64,000 nucleotides of DNA from JAPORY01 sp965215385. Its GTDB lineage: Bacteria > Pseudomonadota > Alphaproteobacteria > Rhodobacterales > Rhodobacteraceae. Below the pieces are notes generated by a model. It made no database searches and was not told the origin of the DNA. It saw only the letters and a list, made by a program, of their open reading frames with translations. Positions 1-10,553 of this stretch are shown one piece after another. Both the position numbers and the translations under genes were made by a program. The stretch is taken from contig OZ244059.1 in the NCBI GenBank assembly GCA_965215385.1, positions 1,860,001 to 1,924,000 on the forward strand, written 5' to 3'. How positions within the stretch are numbered: position 1 is the stretch's first letter; the number at the start of each line of letters is the position of its first letter.

Positions 1-1221
1 ACTTGGTATGAATTGATTATCGAGAACGCTGATGACTTAGCGACAATCCTGACCGCCGAGCAAGGTAAACCGCTTGCTGAAGCGAAGGGTGAAATACTTT
101 ATGGTGCGTCGTTCATTGAGTTTTTTGCCGAAGAGGCCAAGCGTGTCTATGGCGAAATCATCCCCGGGCACCAGCACGACAAGCGAATCCTAGTGATGAG
201 GCAGCCAGTGGGGGTGACGGCCTCCATTACCCCATGGAATTTTCCGAATGCGATGATTGCTCGCAAGGTAGGACCAGCACTTGCGACCGGCTGTACGATG
301 GTCGCCAGGCCAGCGGCACAAACACCATTGAGTGCTACAGCGTTGGCGGTTTTGGCGGAACGCGCTGGCATCCCTTCGGGGGTGCTAAGCATCGTGACGT
401 CATCCCGGGCCTCAGAGGCTGGCCTAGAATTTTGTCAAAATCCTACAGTACGTAAGTTATCCTTTACCGGTTCTACTGCGGTGGGCCGACAGCTACTGCG
501 CCAGGCGGCAGATAAAATAACAAAATGTTCCATGGAACTTGGCGGCAACGCCCCGTTCATCGTATTCAATGACTCTAATCTTGATGCCGCAGTTGCTGGA
601 GCGATTATCTGCAAATATCGCAACAACGGTCAAACCTGCGTTTGTGCCAATCGCATTTATGTGCAAGGCAGCATCTATGAAAGCTTCGCCGAAAAACTGC
701 AATCAGAGGTTAACAAACTGAAAGTTGGCGACGGACTTTCTGACGATACGGACATCGGTCCGCTGATTAATCAGGATGCGGTTTGCAAAGTCCAAGAACA
801 CCTACAGGATGCAAAAGATCACGGTGGTCAGGTTTTAATCGGTGGCGACGTTCACGACTTAGGAGGAAATTTTTTTCAGCCCACCATCGTGGCGAATGTT
901 ACCCAAGAAATGAGAGTTGCCCAAGAAGAGACTTTTGGCCCGCTCGCCCCGTTGTTTCGATTTGAAACGGAGGAGGAAGTGATCGCGATGGCCAATGACA
1001 CGATTTTTGGCTTGGCGGCGTATTTCTATACGCAAGATGTTGCACGCGTATACCGCGTTGCCGAGGCACTTGAGTATGGGATCGTCGGAGTTAACACCGG
1101 CATTATTTCAACCGAACTTGCGCCCTTTGGCGGCGTCAAGCAATCTGGCCTTGGACGAGAGGGCAGCCGCTATGGTATCGACGACTATCTCGAACTCAAA
1201 TACATCTGCTTATCCGTATGA
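1..1221 (+). CDS. gabD: Succinate-semialdehyde dehydrogenase (NAD(P)+), 5' end cut by the window
   Basis: This aldehyde dehydrogenase oxidises succinate semialdehyde to succinate, the last step of GABA breakdown. The frame is open from base 1 (T-W-Y-E-L-I-I-E-N), so the N-terminal part with the rest of the cofactor fold lies outside the window; the first possible start inside (TTG at 13) is not a real start. Visible ALDH marks are the TAEQGKPLAEAKGE block typical of GabD, SITPWNFP, FTGSTAVGR, the general base in MELGGNAP and the nucleophilic cysteine in NNGQTCVCANR. The C-terminal PFGGVKQSGLGREGSRYG block is complete and the stop is TGA. Another semialdehyde dehydrogenase of the same subfamily is the only realistic alternative. 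It is convergent with the heat-shock gene downstream. Confidence 0.9.
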   Translation, partial: TWYELIIENADDLATILTAEQGKPLAEAKGEILYGASFIEFFAEEAKRVYGEIIPGHQHDKRILVMRQPVGVTASITPWNFPNAMIARKVGPALATGCTMVARPAAQTPLSATALAVLAERAGIPSGVLSIVTSSRASEAGLEFCQNPTVRKLSFTGSTAVGRQLLRQAADKITKCSMELGGNAPFIVFNDSNLDAAVAGAIICKYRNNGQTCVCANRIYVQGSIYESFAEKLQSEVNKLKVGDGLSDDTDIGPLINQDAVCKVQEHLQDAKDHGGQVLIGGDVHDLGGNFFQPTIVANVTQEMRVAQEETFGPLAPLFRFETEEEVIAMANDTIFGLAAYFYTQDVARVYRVAEALEYGIVGVNTGIISTELAPFGGVKQSGLGREGSRYGIDDYLELKYICLSV

Positions 1222-1465
1222 ATTGCTGCCATATTAATGGTAGTTGACGCAACTTGCCGAAGTCCTTTTTTTTGCTGAGTGCAATCCTCGCCCAGTTTAT
1301 TGATAACATCCGCCCCAACCGCCCCAACCGCCGCGGTCTCCGTGGCGTTTGAATAGAGTAAATTATTTGGTAAGGGTGCTACCCGGCTTGTCGTCACGCC
1401 AATGCCAAGTTCGTCAGTTTCTTGGCTTGGAGGTACGAAGGCTACCTTATTTTGTGCGGGAGGAT

Positions 1466-1490
1466 GTCTAGGGGCACAGTGCCCCTAGAC
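1466..1490. repeat. Perfect 25-nt palindrome between convergent genes
   Basis: Arms GTCTAGGGGCAC and GTGCCCCTAGAC (12 bp each) flank a single central A. It sits in the 291-bp space between the convergent gabD and hsp20 stop codons. A one-base loop cannot fold into a normal terminator hairpin and no T tract follows, so a dimeric protein-binding site, a recombination site or a cruciform are the better options. A short tandem repeat (ccgccccaa twice) lies upstream near 1311-1331. Confidence 0.75.
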
Positions 1491-1512
1491 AATGGGTGTT
1501 GCGATTTGAGAT

Positions 1513-1977
1513 TTAGCTTACGCTACCCTCTATGGCTTTGCCATTGCTGTGCGATGAAGCAATCTCGATTTGGCGGGGTTTAAGAGCCTCGGGAATTTCC
1601 CGCCGCAGATCAATGTGAAGCATACCATCCTCATGGGAAGCTGCCTCTACTCGGACATGCTCGGCAAGCTGGAACTTGCGCTCAAACGCCCGGGTTGCAA
1701 TCCCACGATGCAGGAAATTGCGATTATCAGCTTCGTCAGCAGATTTGCTACCACTGATAATGAGGTTGTGCTCTCGAACCTCCACGCCGAGTTCACTGGC
1801 GGAGAATCCAGCAACAGCAATAGAGATACGATACGAGTCGTCAGCCGTCTTTTCGATGTTGTAGGGCGGGTAGCTCGACTGACTGACGTCATTGGTTAGG
1901 ACTCGATCCATCAGATCGGCAATTTGGTCATAGCCGACTGTGGCGCGATAGAGTGGAGTAAAATCAAGTGTACGCAT
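1513..1977 (-). CDS. Small heat-shock protein, Hsp20/IbpA family
   Basis: A 154-residue alpha-crystallin-type chaperone that would bind unfolding proteins in the cytoplasm during stress. The N-terminus R-T-L-D-F-T-P-L-Y-R-ATVG-D is the standard opening of alphaproteobacterial IbpA-like proteins. The crystallin core follows (YRISIAVAGFSASELGVEV), then the G-I-A-T-R-AFERKFQL strand region and a basic tail. Longer starts (1992, 1983) are open, but a GAGG motif on the minus strand ends nine bases before the ATG at 1977, whereas it overlaps or crowds the earlier ATGs, so 1977 is preferred. It is convergent with gabD and stands alone. A heat-shock sigma promoter was looked for in the upstream region and not convincingly seen. 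Confidence 0.88.
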   Translation of the reverse strand: MRTLDFTPLYRATVGYDQIADLMDRVLTNDVSQSSYPPYNIEKTADDSYRISIAVAGFSASELGVEVREHNLIISGSKSADEADNRNFLHRGIATRAFERKFQLAEHVRVEAASHEDGMLHIDLRREIPEALKPRQIEIASSHSNGKAIEGSVS

Positions 1978-2333
1978 TGTCATTATCCTCATTTGAGCGA
2001 TTTCGACTGTCGACTCTCCGTTTGGACGAGCCGACTGGGTGAGTTGCAGGTCTGATTTCAGCGTCCTGCAAAATTAATTTGGGAATTAGATTAATTGGTT
2101 TCAACCATCGCCGGAAAAAATTTTTGCCAAGCTAGTTTTGGGTAAATTGGTGCTAAACCATTCGATTAAACCGACTAAAACAGTGCAATAATTTTCCACG
2201 TTGCTCGAATTTGAGATTTTACTGCGCCACGATATACAGTGCAAAGTTTCGAACTCATTTATTGTGGTAGTTGTTGACCTATATTCGGGTGCTACCAGGT
2301 CTCGCAAATCAAAGCAGCCGCTTCTCGACTTAG
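1978..2333. other. Upstream region of hsp20 with an AT-rich inverted repeat
   Basis: No gene is seen. An inverted repeat AATTAAT-11 nt-ATTAATT lies at 2072-2096, about 95 bp upstream of the hsp20 start, and a GCAGG/CCTGC pair flanks 2047-2069. Either could belong to hsp20 control, but neither matches a motif I know. The region borders the dead IS630 element. Confidence 0.35.
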
Positions 2334-3420
2334 ATGATGCTCACACCGGAAGCTGAAGTCCTTGGCATGGCCACGCACGGTGCCGGCCAGAGATGCCGAA
2401 CGGGCGCAGCTTCGGCTGGCCGTTGCCGCGGACCAATCGCTCGTACGGTCGGAGTATCGCGTCCAACAGTATACCAATGCATTGAGAAGGCAACCAATAT
2501 GGGGCCTGATGCTGCCTTGCGTGCTTTGCCACGGCTAGGCGCGAGTCTGAGATTTCAGACGGCAGCAAGGCTTGGGTTGTACGCTTGGCCGGTCAACAAC
2601 CCAAGGACCTCGGATTAGCGGCGGAGTTGTGGACACTTTCGGCCTTGGCTCGCTATGTGTGCCAGCACGCGATGGCAGCCGGTTTTCCACGCCGATCCCG
2701 TGTCGGTAAAATGGCGGTATGGCGCATCTTGGATGACCACCATCAACGGAAGCCGCATCGCGTCCGGTATTATCTGGAACGCAAGGATCCCAACTTTGAG
2801 GAAAACAGGGCCGAAGTGTTGGTGGTCTATCAGCAGGTTTCGATGCCAGCGGCCAAGTCAACTGGCACCAAGCCTGCCGTTTACAGCGTGAGTGTCGACG
2901 AAAGGCCCGGCCTGCAGGCCTTCGAATGCCAGACCTGCCGCCGGTTGCGGGGCCGTATGCACCGCTGGCCCCCGACAACGAATATGTGCGCTATGGTACC
3001 TTATCAATCCTTGCCGCTCTTGATCTTCACACCGGGGAGATTATCGCCAATGTCGAGTCACGACACCGCAGCCGTGAATGCATCGCACTCTTCAAACGAT
3101 TGGACGCCCATTATCGGCCAGACGCCTCCATCCGCATCATTCTTGATAATCATTCGTCCCACACCGCCAAGGAAACCCGTGAATATCTGGCAACCCGCCC
3201 CGCCCAGTTTCAGTACCTCCATACGCCAGTTCACGCCGCCTGGCTGAACTTGGTTGGGGTCGGACTTTCTAAAATATCACGTATGTTTTTCCGACATATC
3301 AGAGTTGACTCGCTGGAAGATTGGCGGCGGCAAATTCTCCAAGGGATTGACGAGATGAATCACGTGCCGGTGCGGTTTCGCTGGAAAAACTTCGGCGCAA
3401 GCATGGCTCATAATATGTAA
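2334..3420 (+). pseudogene. IS630-family transposase remnant, frameshifted and catalytically dead
   Basis: Three consecutive frames together make an IS630-type transposase. An N-terminal helix-turn-helix part (TVGVSRPTVYQCIEKA) is read from about 2334, a middle part with R-KPHRVRYYLERKDPNF and YSVSVDERPG is read from about 2585, and a C-terminal DDE part is read from 2926 (RYGTLSILAALDLHTGEI, RIILDNHSSHTAKETR). At least two frameshifts separate them, near 2600 and near 2920. The third catalytic acid, normally the Glu of WLNLVE, is Gly here (WLNLVGVG, codon GGG at about 3256). Terminal inverted repeats and the TA target duplication were not identified. Confidence 0.85.
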
Positions 3421-3699
3421 GGGTTTTTCTGATACGTTATACGAACGTGGTACCTCACTGCTGGATCGGTGCTTTGACAAACGAAGTAAGAGGTTCCATC
3501 GAAATCGTGTAAAGGCACACAATAAGAACCTGGATTTGAGCATCATATAGCTGATTTGGATCCAATGTCTGGGTTAGGTTTATTCTGAATCGCAATAAAT
3601 CTAACGAAACCTCTGCATTGAACGGTTGCTACAGTTAATGCTACAACAAACTTCGCAAGATCCAAGAACAAGTTTATCCTTTCTACATACTGACTCGAG

Positions 3700-4818
3700 A
3701 TGCAATTTGTAACAAGTGGCCCGGACATCCCGGAACGTTTGCTTCAGGATCACGAAGAAGGACAGGTCGTCTTCTTCTGTGGAGCGGGGATTTCTTGCGC
3801 TGCCGGCTTGCCCGGGTTTGGGCGGCTCGTCGACAAACTTTATTCCAACTTAAGAGTCACGCCAGACGCCAATCAAACAGCCGCCATACGCAACAAGCAG
3901 TATGATTACGCCATCACTCAGTTGGATGCCCACGAAAGTATTGGACGCACGACTGTACGAAGAGAGCTCAAGGCCATCTTTAAACCAGATCTCTCAAAAA
4001 AGTATGCGACAACCGTTCACGAAGCGTTACTAACCCTTGGGCGTGGACGCGACGGCTCTACCCGATTGATCACTACCAACTTTGATCGGCTGTTTGAACA
4101 GGTCATCCAAGAAAAAAATCTTTCAATAAAGTGCCACACAGCACCATTACTACCAGTGCCAAAGAATCGTTGGGAGGGTCTGGTCTATCTGCACGGGCGG
4201 CTTCAGGGGGCTGAATCAGAAATCGGCTTGGAGGATCTTGTCCTATCCAGTGGCGATTTCGGTCTTGCCTACCTGACCGAAGGCTGGGCCGCTCGTTTTG
4301 TCAGTACCTTACTGCAGAGGTTCACGGTCTGCTTTATTGGATACAGTCTTGAAGATCCGGTCATGCGCTACATGATAGATGCCCTTGCTGCCGACCGGTT
4401 ACTTGGCGAGACTCCCAGAGAGATGTTTGCATTCGGCAGCTATTCGAAAGGCAAAGAGACCTCCTGTGCAGAAGAATGGCAAGCCAAGAATATCACACCC
4501 GTTCTCTATCGTAAGCACAGCAACCATTACTACCTGCGCAAGACCCTTGAAAAATGGGCTAGCACCTATCGCGATGGGGTACACGGCAAATGCAGTATTG
4601 TCCGCCATTATGTCGCTTCAAACCCGGCTTCGATTCGGAATGACGATATGGCCTCAAAGCTTATTTTATGGGCATTGAGTGATTCAAGTGGAGAGCCCGC
4701 TCGATCGTTTGCCACATTCAATTCGGCACCACAGCTTGGATGGCTTGATCTCTTAAGGACTAAACGCTTCGGACACAACGATCTGATCCGCTTTGGTTTG
4801 CAACCCAAGGCCGATTAA
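3700..4818 (+). CDS. SIR2-domain part of a Dsr1-like defence sirtuin, ended by an in-frame TAA
   Basis: The 372 residues begin with the opening of DUF4020-type sirtuins (Q-F-V-T-S-G-P-D-I-PERLLQ-HEEG) and contain a complete SIR2_2 NAD-binding domain. Visible motifs are FFCGAGISCAAGLPGF at about residues 25-40, LITTNFDRLF near 128, YLHGRLQG near 165 and FIGYSLEDPVMRYMIDALAADR near 212-235. Family members of this kind deplete NAD+ when a phage is sensed. Here the frame ends at TAA 4816-4818, and the following 903 codons in the same frame continue the protein, so this is probably the N-terminal third of one gene of about 1276 codons. The piece could still act alone as an NADase, but it would lack the presumed sensing region. 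No strong ribosome site precedes the ATG. Confidence 0.8.
   Translation: MQFVTSGPDIPERLLQDHEEGQVVFFCGAGISCAAGLPGFGRLVDKLYSNLRVTPDANQTAAIRNKQYDYAITQLDAHESIGRTTVRRELKAIFKPDLSKKYATTVHEALLTLGRGRDGSTRLITTNFDRLFEQVIQEKNLSIKCHTAPLLPVPKNRWEGLVYLHGRLQGAESEIGLEDLVLSSGDFGLAYLTEGWAARFVSTLLQRFTVCFIGYSLEDPVMRYMIDALAADRLLGETPREMFAFGSYSKGKETSCAEEWQAKNITPVLYRKHSNHYYLRKTLEKWASTYRDGVHGKCSIVRHYVASNPASIRNDDMASKLILWALSDSSGEPARSFATFNSAPQLGWLDLLRTKRFGHNDLIRFGLQPKAD
4816..4818 (+). other. In-frame premature stop (TAA) inside the sirtuin gene
   Basis: The codons run AAG GCC GAT TAA GAT GAC GAA TTG ACA TTC in one frame. Residues before (LIRFGLQPKAD) and after (DDELTFSLLDRPVPYDLAQW) join naturally as one chain. No frameshift is needed to connect the two halves, and no ribosome site is placed to restart at the TTG at 4828. 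It is therefore a point nonsense change, a rare read-through site or a sequencing error. Confidence 0.75.
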
Positions 4819-4827
4819 GATGACGAA

Positions 4828-7533
4828 TTGACATTCAGTCTACTGGACAGACCGGTACCCTACGATCTCGCTCAATGGATGGCTTTAGAGGACTGGCGAC
4901 CGTTATCTGGACAGTTTGATGAGATCATGCAAGCCCTTGCAGAATGGCTGCTTCGACACCTAGACAAGGTCGAACTGCTTCTCAGGTGCATCAAATATAA
5001 TGCCCGTCTGCATCCAACTTTTGCCCACATGATTCGCCAGCGACTCGCAGAATTACCCGAAAATGTGAAAGAAGACGATAAAGATCTGTCGGGTGCAAGC
5101 AAGGGCGAGTCTTCCGACCCAATCCCATGTTTCGCCATGCGAACGCTCTGGAATGTCTTTCTTTCGGGACACGTCAGGGGAAACAGCGTACCTTCTGCTA
5201 GACGGAAACTTGATGACTGGATCGACGATTTTAAGCGCGAGGGGCTGACGCCGATCTCGCGGATGGAGCTGTGCAACCTGCTCCGCCTTCGCATCAAAAT
5301 GCACGAACCCTTCGGGTCTTTCCTTGGCCAACATTTCCAACCGAATGATCCACCCAGCATTTCGGATTTGGTGGACACAGATCTTGAACCTACGGCTAGC
5401 GATGTTGAGTTGATCTTGACTGAACTCAAGAATGACTTAGATTGGAAAAATGCTCTACCAGAGCTCCTAGACGACTTTAGCAGCTTGTTGCGCGATGGCA
5501 TGGATCTCCTGCGCATGCTGAACCGTGCCGATGATAAAAGTGACTTGTCTTATACCGCGCGACCATCGATCAGCGATAACGAACAGAATTCTGACCTATA
5601 CGATTGGACGTTACTGATCATACTCACTCGTGATGCGTGGGTCGCCATGGCCAACCAATCTCCCGATCACGCCCGCCGTGTTGCCGAAGGCTGGTTCCAC
5701 ACACCCTATCCGTTGTTCAAGCGACTAGCGTTTTTCGCTGCGGCACAAGACGCTCTGATTCCCGATCACCAAGGATTGGAATCGATACTGGCCGACGAGG
5801 AGGTCTGGCTCTGGTCGGTCGAGACCCAGCGCGAAACACTGCGACTTCTTGTTGTGCTGATTCCGCGAATCGATGCCGCCGGACTTACAACCCTGCAATC
5901 GGCTGTTCTCAAGGGGCCACCCCGACGCATGTTTAAAGATGACCTAGAGGCTAGTGATTGGAAACGGATCGTAGATCGCGAAGTATGGTTGCGTCTGACG
6001 AAAATTCAGAATGCTGGAGTAACTCTCAACAAGCAGGCCTATTGCCGTCTCAGAGAACTCGCCACCCAATATCCTCATTGGACATTGAGCTCCGATGAGC
6101 GTGAGGAGTTTCCCGTCTGGAGTGACGGATCTCAGTACCTAAGAGTCCCGACACTTGCTGTAGTTCCGCACAATCCCGATGATCTGGTTGCCTCGTTGCA
6201 TGCCCAATCCAAACTAGAAGATCAGGAGATGCTCAATGATAATTGGCGGACGTATTGCCAAAACAGACCGATTGAAGCGGCAACCGCCTTGGTGACTGTT
6301 TCACAAGACTCTATTTGGCCTGCGCTCCGATGGCGTCAAGCGTTCCACGCATGGTCACAAGACGACTCGCCCGAAATGACTTGGGCACATGTCTATCCTA
6401 TTCTGCCCGACATGCCCGATACAACATTCAACAAAGTTGCTTCTGGATTAAGTGACTGGTTGCGCGTACTGAGCGGCGACTGCATCCAAAACAATAGTGA
6501 GAATACGAATGAAAACGATATTTATCTGTCACTATGTGATCGGATTCTGGAGATTGAACTTGAAGAGGACGAAGAAAATATGGATCCCGTCAACCGTGCG
6601 ATCAATCATCCGATAGGCTCCATCACAGACGTGCTTGTGCAGCGGTGGTATCGCACCCAACCCAGAAGCAATACGGGATTGACCAACGAAGCCCGGCACA
6701 GATTTACTCGGCTCTGTACTCCAAACCTCTGTAAGGCTCGCCACGGTCGGGTAGTACTAGCACGTCATGTTAATGCCTTGTTGCAAGTAGACTCGAAATG
6801 GACGCGTGAGTATCTGTTGCCCCATTTCAACTGGAATCACTCTGAAGACGCCGCCGGAATGTGGCAAGCCTTTTTGCCTGCACCCCACTTCAACCCATCT
6901 TTAATGACCGCACTAAAACCCGATGTTCTGGCTACCGCAGAAAATTATGCTCAGCTTGGCCGTCAGCAAAATAGCTACGTCCGATTTCTAACCTTTGCCG
7001 CTCTTGATTTGAATTCGGGGAATATCTTTTCTAAACCTGAACTCAAGCGTGCCTTTGCCGCCTTGCCCCCAGAAGCATTGGCAACTGCCGCGGATGCTCT
7101 GTTTCACGCCCTTCGTGACTCCCGAGACCAAAGCGACAACTACTGGAATCATCGCGTTACCCCGTTTCTCCGAAACATCTGGCCACAAACAAAGGGTAAT
7201 ATACCTTCAGCGATTCGCGATCGTATTGCTGGAAGCTTCGCTTTGGCGTGTACAGCCACCCGTGATACATTTCCAGATGCGCTCGACCAAGTTAAGGCGT
7301 GGCTCCGCCCGCTTTCGTGGGAGGCTGATGAAGTTGTTAAACATCTCCAAACGCCATCACCAGAACTTGGCAAAAGCCATCCTGTTGAGGTGCTCCGTCT
7401 CCTCGACACTATTATCGGGGAGCACTCGCCCACGCCAGAGAAATTACGAGAATGCCTCGCCGATATTGAATCTACCAATTCTGATCTCACCAGCGACTCA
7501 CGTTTTCAACGCCTACAGGCTAGAGTGACATAG
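4828..7533 (+). CDS. C-terminal DUF4020-like region of the split Dsr1-like sirtuin
   Basis: This 901-residue open frame continues the SIR2 protein just upstream without a frame change. It is a long, mostly helical, Trp- and Leu-rich region with no transmembrane segment, consistent with the large repeat-like C-terminal part that follows SIR2 in DUF4020 proteins and is thought to sense the phage trigger. Recognisable stretches include WMALEDWRPLSGQFDE at the start and RVAEGWFHTPYPLFKRLAFFAA near residue 280. The only possible start nearby is TTG 4828, with no convincing ribosome site, so separate expression is doubtful. The body is free of further stops over 2.7 kb, which suggests recent loss or continued function. 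Assignment to DUF4020 is from memory of the family and needs a profile search. Confidence 0.7.
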   Translation: MTFSLLDRPVPYDLAQWMALEDWRPLSGQFDEIMQALAEWLLRHLDKVELLLRCIKYNARLHPTFAHMIRQRLAELPENVKEDDKDLSGASKGESSDPIPCFAMRTLWNVFLSGHVRGNSVPSARRKLDDWIDDFKREGLTPISRMELCNLLRLRIKMHEPFGSFLGQHFQPNDPPSISDLVDTDLEPTASDVELILTELKNDLDWKNALPELLDDFSSLLRDGMDLLRMLNRADDKSDLSYTARPSISDNEQNSDLYDWTLLIILTRDAWVAMANQSPDHARRVAEGWFHTPYPLFKRLAFFAAAQDALIPDHQGLESILADEEVWLWSVETQRETLRLLVVLIPRIDAAGLTTLQSAVLKGPPRRMFKDDLEASDWKRIVDREVWLRLTKIQNAGVTLNKQAYCRLRELATQYPHWTLSSDEREEFPVWSDGSQYLRVPTLAVVPHNPDDLVASLHAQSKLEDQEMLNDNWRTYCQNRPIEAATALVTVSQDSIWPALRWRQAFHAWSQDDSPEMTWAHVYPILPDMPDTTFNKVASGLSDWLRVLSGDCIQNNSENTNENDIYLSLCDRILEIELEEDEENMDPVNRAINHPIGSITDVLVQRWYRTQPRSNTGLTNEARHRFTRLCTPNLCKARHGRVVLARHVNALLQVDSKWTREYLLPHFNWNHSEDAAGMWQAFLPAPHFNPSLMTALKPDVLATAENYAQLGRQQNSYVRFLTFAALDLNSGNIFSKPELKRAFAALPPEALATAADALFHALRDSRDQSDNYWNHRVTPFLRNIWPQTKGNIPSAIRDRIAGSFALACTATRDTFPDALDQVKAWLRPLSWEADEVVKHLQTPSPELGKSHPVEVLRLLDTIIGEHSPTPEKLRECLADIESTNSDLTSDSRFQRLQARVT

Positions 7534-7771
7534 TGAACGCGCGAAATGGCACTTTGAAAGGGGAGCGACCAACATATTAAGTTCCAATCGGCAGTTATTC
7601 AGGGCAATAGAACCCAGCTAGTTCCAAGATTAATCCTTCCGTGCAAGTCCGAACCTAATGCACGAGCCGATTAATCTGAAGTCCCCGCCTCGAATCAATT
7701 CATCACTAAGGACCGATGGTTCTCTGACTTGAGTAACTCGGCAGGGATTGCGGCCGTCGGTGTTGTCAGAC

Positions 7772-9103
<1,332 letters not shown>

Positions 9104-9410
9104 TTAACAATTCACCCTGAATTTGGTTTTTATTGGCATAGCAGGTGCTTTCGACGATCCGATTGCCCAAAATACTGGCAATCGCTCTTTCGCGATTCGA
9201 CTTGAATATATGTGGTTTTTCAGCATATGGGTTAAGGAAAAATGCCCGCCGTATCGCGTATCAGCTTGACCCAACACGGGTTATAAAAACCATAGATCGT
9301 ATGATGCAGGAAACGAATTCGAGAGTGAACAAGAACTGTGGCTGACAACAATGCGTCAAATCGCATTTCCTCCCATCAACCCCCATGATCGTGACTCTAT
9401 AAGATCGCCG
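9104..9410. other. Gap inside the glc set, no gene seen
   Basis: This 307-bp space lies between glcF and the end of glcE, whereas these genes are usually adjacent. It is AT-richer than the flanks and has no frame with recognisable protein similarity. It may carry a separate glcF promoter or be the scar of a lost insertion. Confidence 0.4.
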
Positions 9411-10529
9411 TTAAGCGGCCGCCAAGAGTCCCGAATTAAAGATGCCTCTCGGGTCAAATTTTTCCCGCAACCCTTTACTCAAAGCCGCAACAGCAGGCAC
9501 CTCGGGTTGGAACATCCCTAGCCGCTCCAGGGTATCAGAACTAGCTCTTAACAGGGTGGCATGTCCGGCAATGTCACCAATTTTCTCTCTTACATCAAGT
9601 CCCGAGGGCACCAGGAGCCACACTAGCCCGCCGCCCCAGTCGAAAATCACATCATAAACATTCAGTCGTCTAACCAACTCGGGACTATCAGACGGCTTAA
9701 CCGATAAACGCCAGACATCACCCTCAGCACGATGGAAGGGCTCAACATCTCTGACTTTGTGCCAGATTTGTACTGACTCATCGGCATTAGCCGTGACCGT
9801 CACCTCCCCAAACTCTGCCAAGAGTTCCTTCAGCCTTTGAGCGCGGTACTCAACACTGACTTCAAATCCCTCAATCCGAATAATCGTCATGGCAGATTTT
9901 GGCAAACCGGCCGCGCCAGTGACTTCATAGGGAGATCCAAGAGACTTCGCCATCGCCGTGATCGCCGCTTGATGATCAAGGCCATGAATAGTAATTGTCG
10001 CCTCCGTCTCCGGTCGTGGCAGCACCTTCAACGCGATCTCCGTCAGAATCCCGAGCGTACCCCGGGAGCCCACCATCAGCTTAACAAGGTCGTAGCCAGT
10101 GACATTCTTCATTACCCGCCCGCCGTTCTTGATAATCATGCCGTTACCATCAATGTAACGCACGCCAAGCATAAAATCTCGGCAAGCCCCGACGGCGATC
10201 CGGCGGGGGCCAGATACATTTGCAGCAACCACGCCCCCGATCGTCGGTTCGCCGTCACTACTCAGCAACCCGCGATAATCCATCGGTTCAAAGGCGAGCC
10301 GCTGATTCTCAGCCGCCAGCACCGCCTCAACCTCGCTCATTGGCGTTCCCGCCGCAACAACGAGGGTAAGCGCCCCAGCCTCATACAGTTTTATCCCACT
10401 GAGTTCCTGCGTGGTCACGACCGTGCCGTCTATTCGCATACCGCGCGTACCACCACCTTGCAGTGTCAAGGGAGTTTTGGTCGACGAAACGATCTCCGCA
10501 AGTTCCGCCTCATCACTCGGTGTGAGCAT
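9411..10529 (-). CDS. glcE: Glycolate oxidase FAD-binding subunit
   Basis: A 372-residue FAD_binding_4 protein, the second flavoprotein-like subunit of glycolate dehydrogenase. The FAD-binding core shows LTLQGGGTRGMRIDG, the GLLSSDGEPTIGGVVAANVSGPRR block, GGRVMKNVTGYDLVKLMVGSRGTLGI and LTEIALKVLPRP, all typical of GlcE rather than GlcD. The ATG at 10529 is the start, 24 bp after the glcD stop, so the two are certainly co-transcribed. The C-terminus KFDPRGIFNSG is the usual end motif of this family. Confidence 0.92.
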   Translation of the reverse strand: MLTPSDEAELAEIVSSTKTPLTLQGGGTRGMRIDGTVVTTQELSGIKLYEAGALTLVVAAGTPMSEVEAVLAAENQRLAFEPMDYRGLLSSDGEPTIGGVVAANVSGPRRIAVGACRDFMLGVRYIDGNGMIIKNGGRVMKNVTGYDLVKLMVGSRGTLGILTEIALKVLPRPETEATITIHGLDHQAAITAMAKSLGSPYEVTGAAGLPKSAMTIIRIEGFEVSVEYRAQRLKELLAEFGEVTVTANADESVQIWHKVRDVEPFHRAEGDVWRLSVKPSDSPELVRRLNVYDVIFDWGGGLVWLLVPSGLDVREKIGDIAGHATLLRASSDTLERLGMFQPEVPAVAALSKGLREKFDPRGIFNSGLLAAA

Positions 10530-10553
10530 CCTTTATGCCCTTATAATTTTGAC

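Noticed and set aside
1466..1490. Calling the 25-nt palindrome a rho-independent terminator
   Set aside because: A single-base loop cannot form as drawn and there is no T tract on either side.
4872..5516. 214-codon minus-strand frame inside the sirtuin gene
   Set aside because: Antisense shadow of a clearly homologous coding region; composition is Ser/Arg-rich as expected for a shadow.
4828..7533. Treating the C-terminal sirtuin region as an independent second gene of a two-gene system
   Set aside because: It is in the same frame, directly continues the first part, and lacks a placed ribosome site; a nonsense break is simpler. Kept open in the entry.
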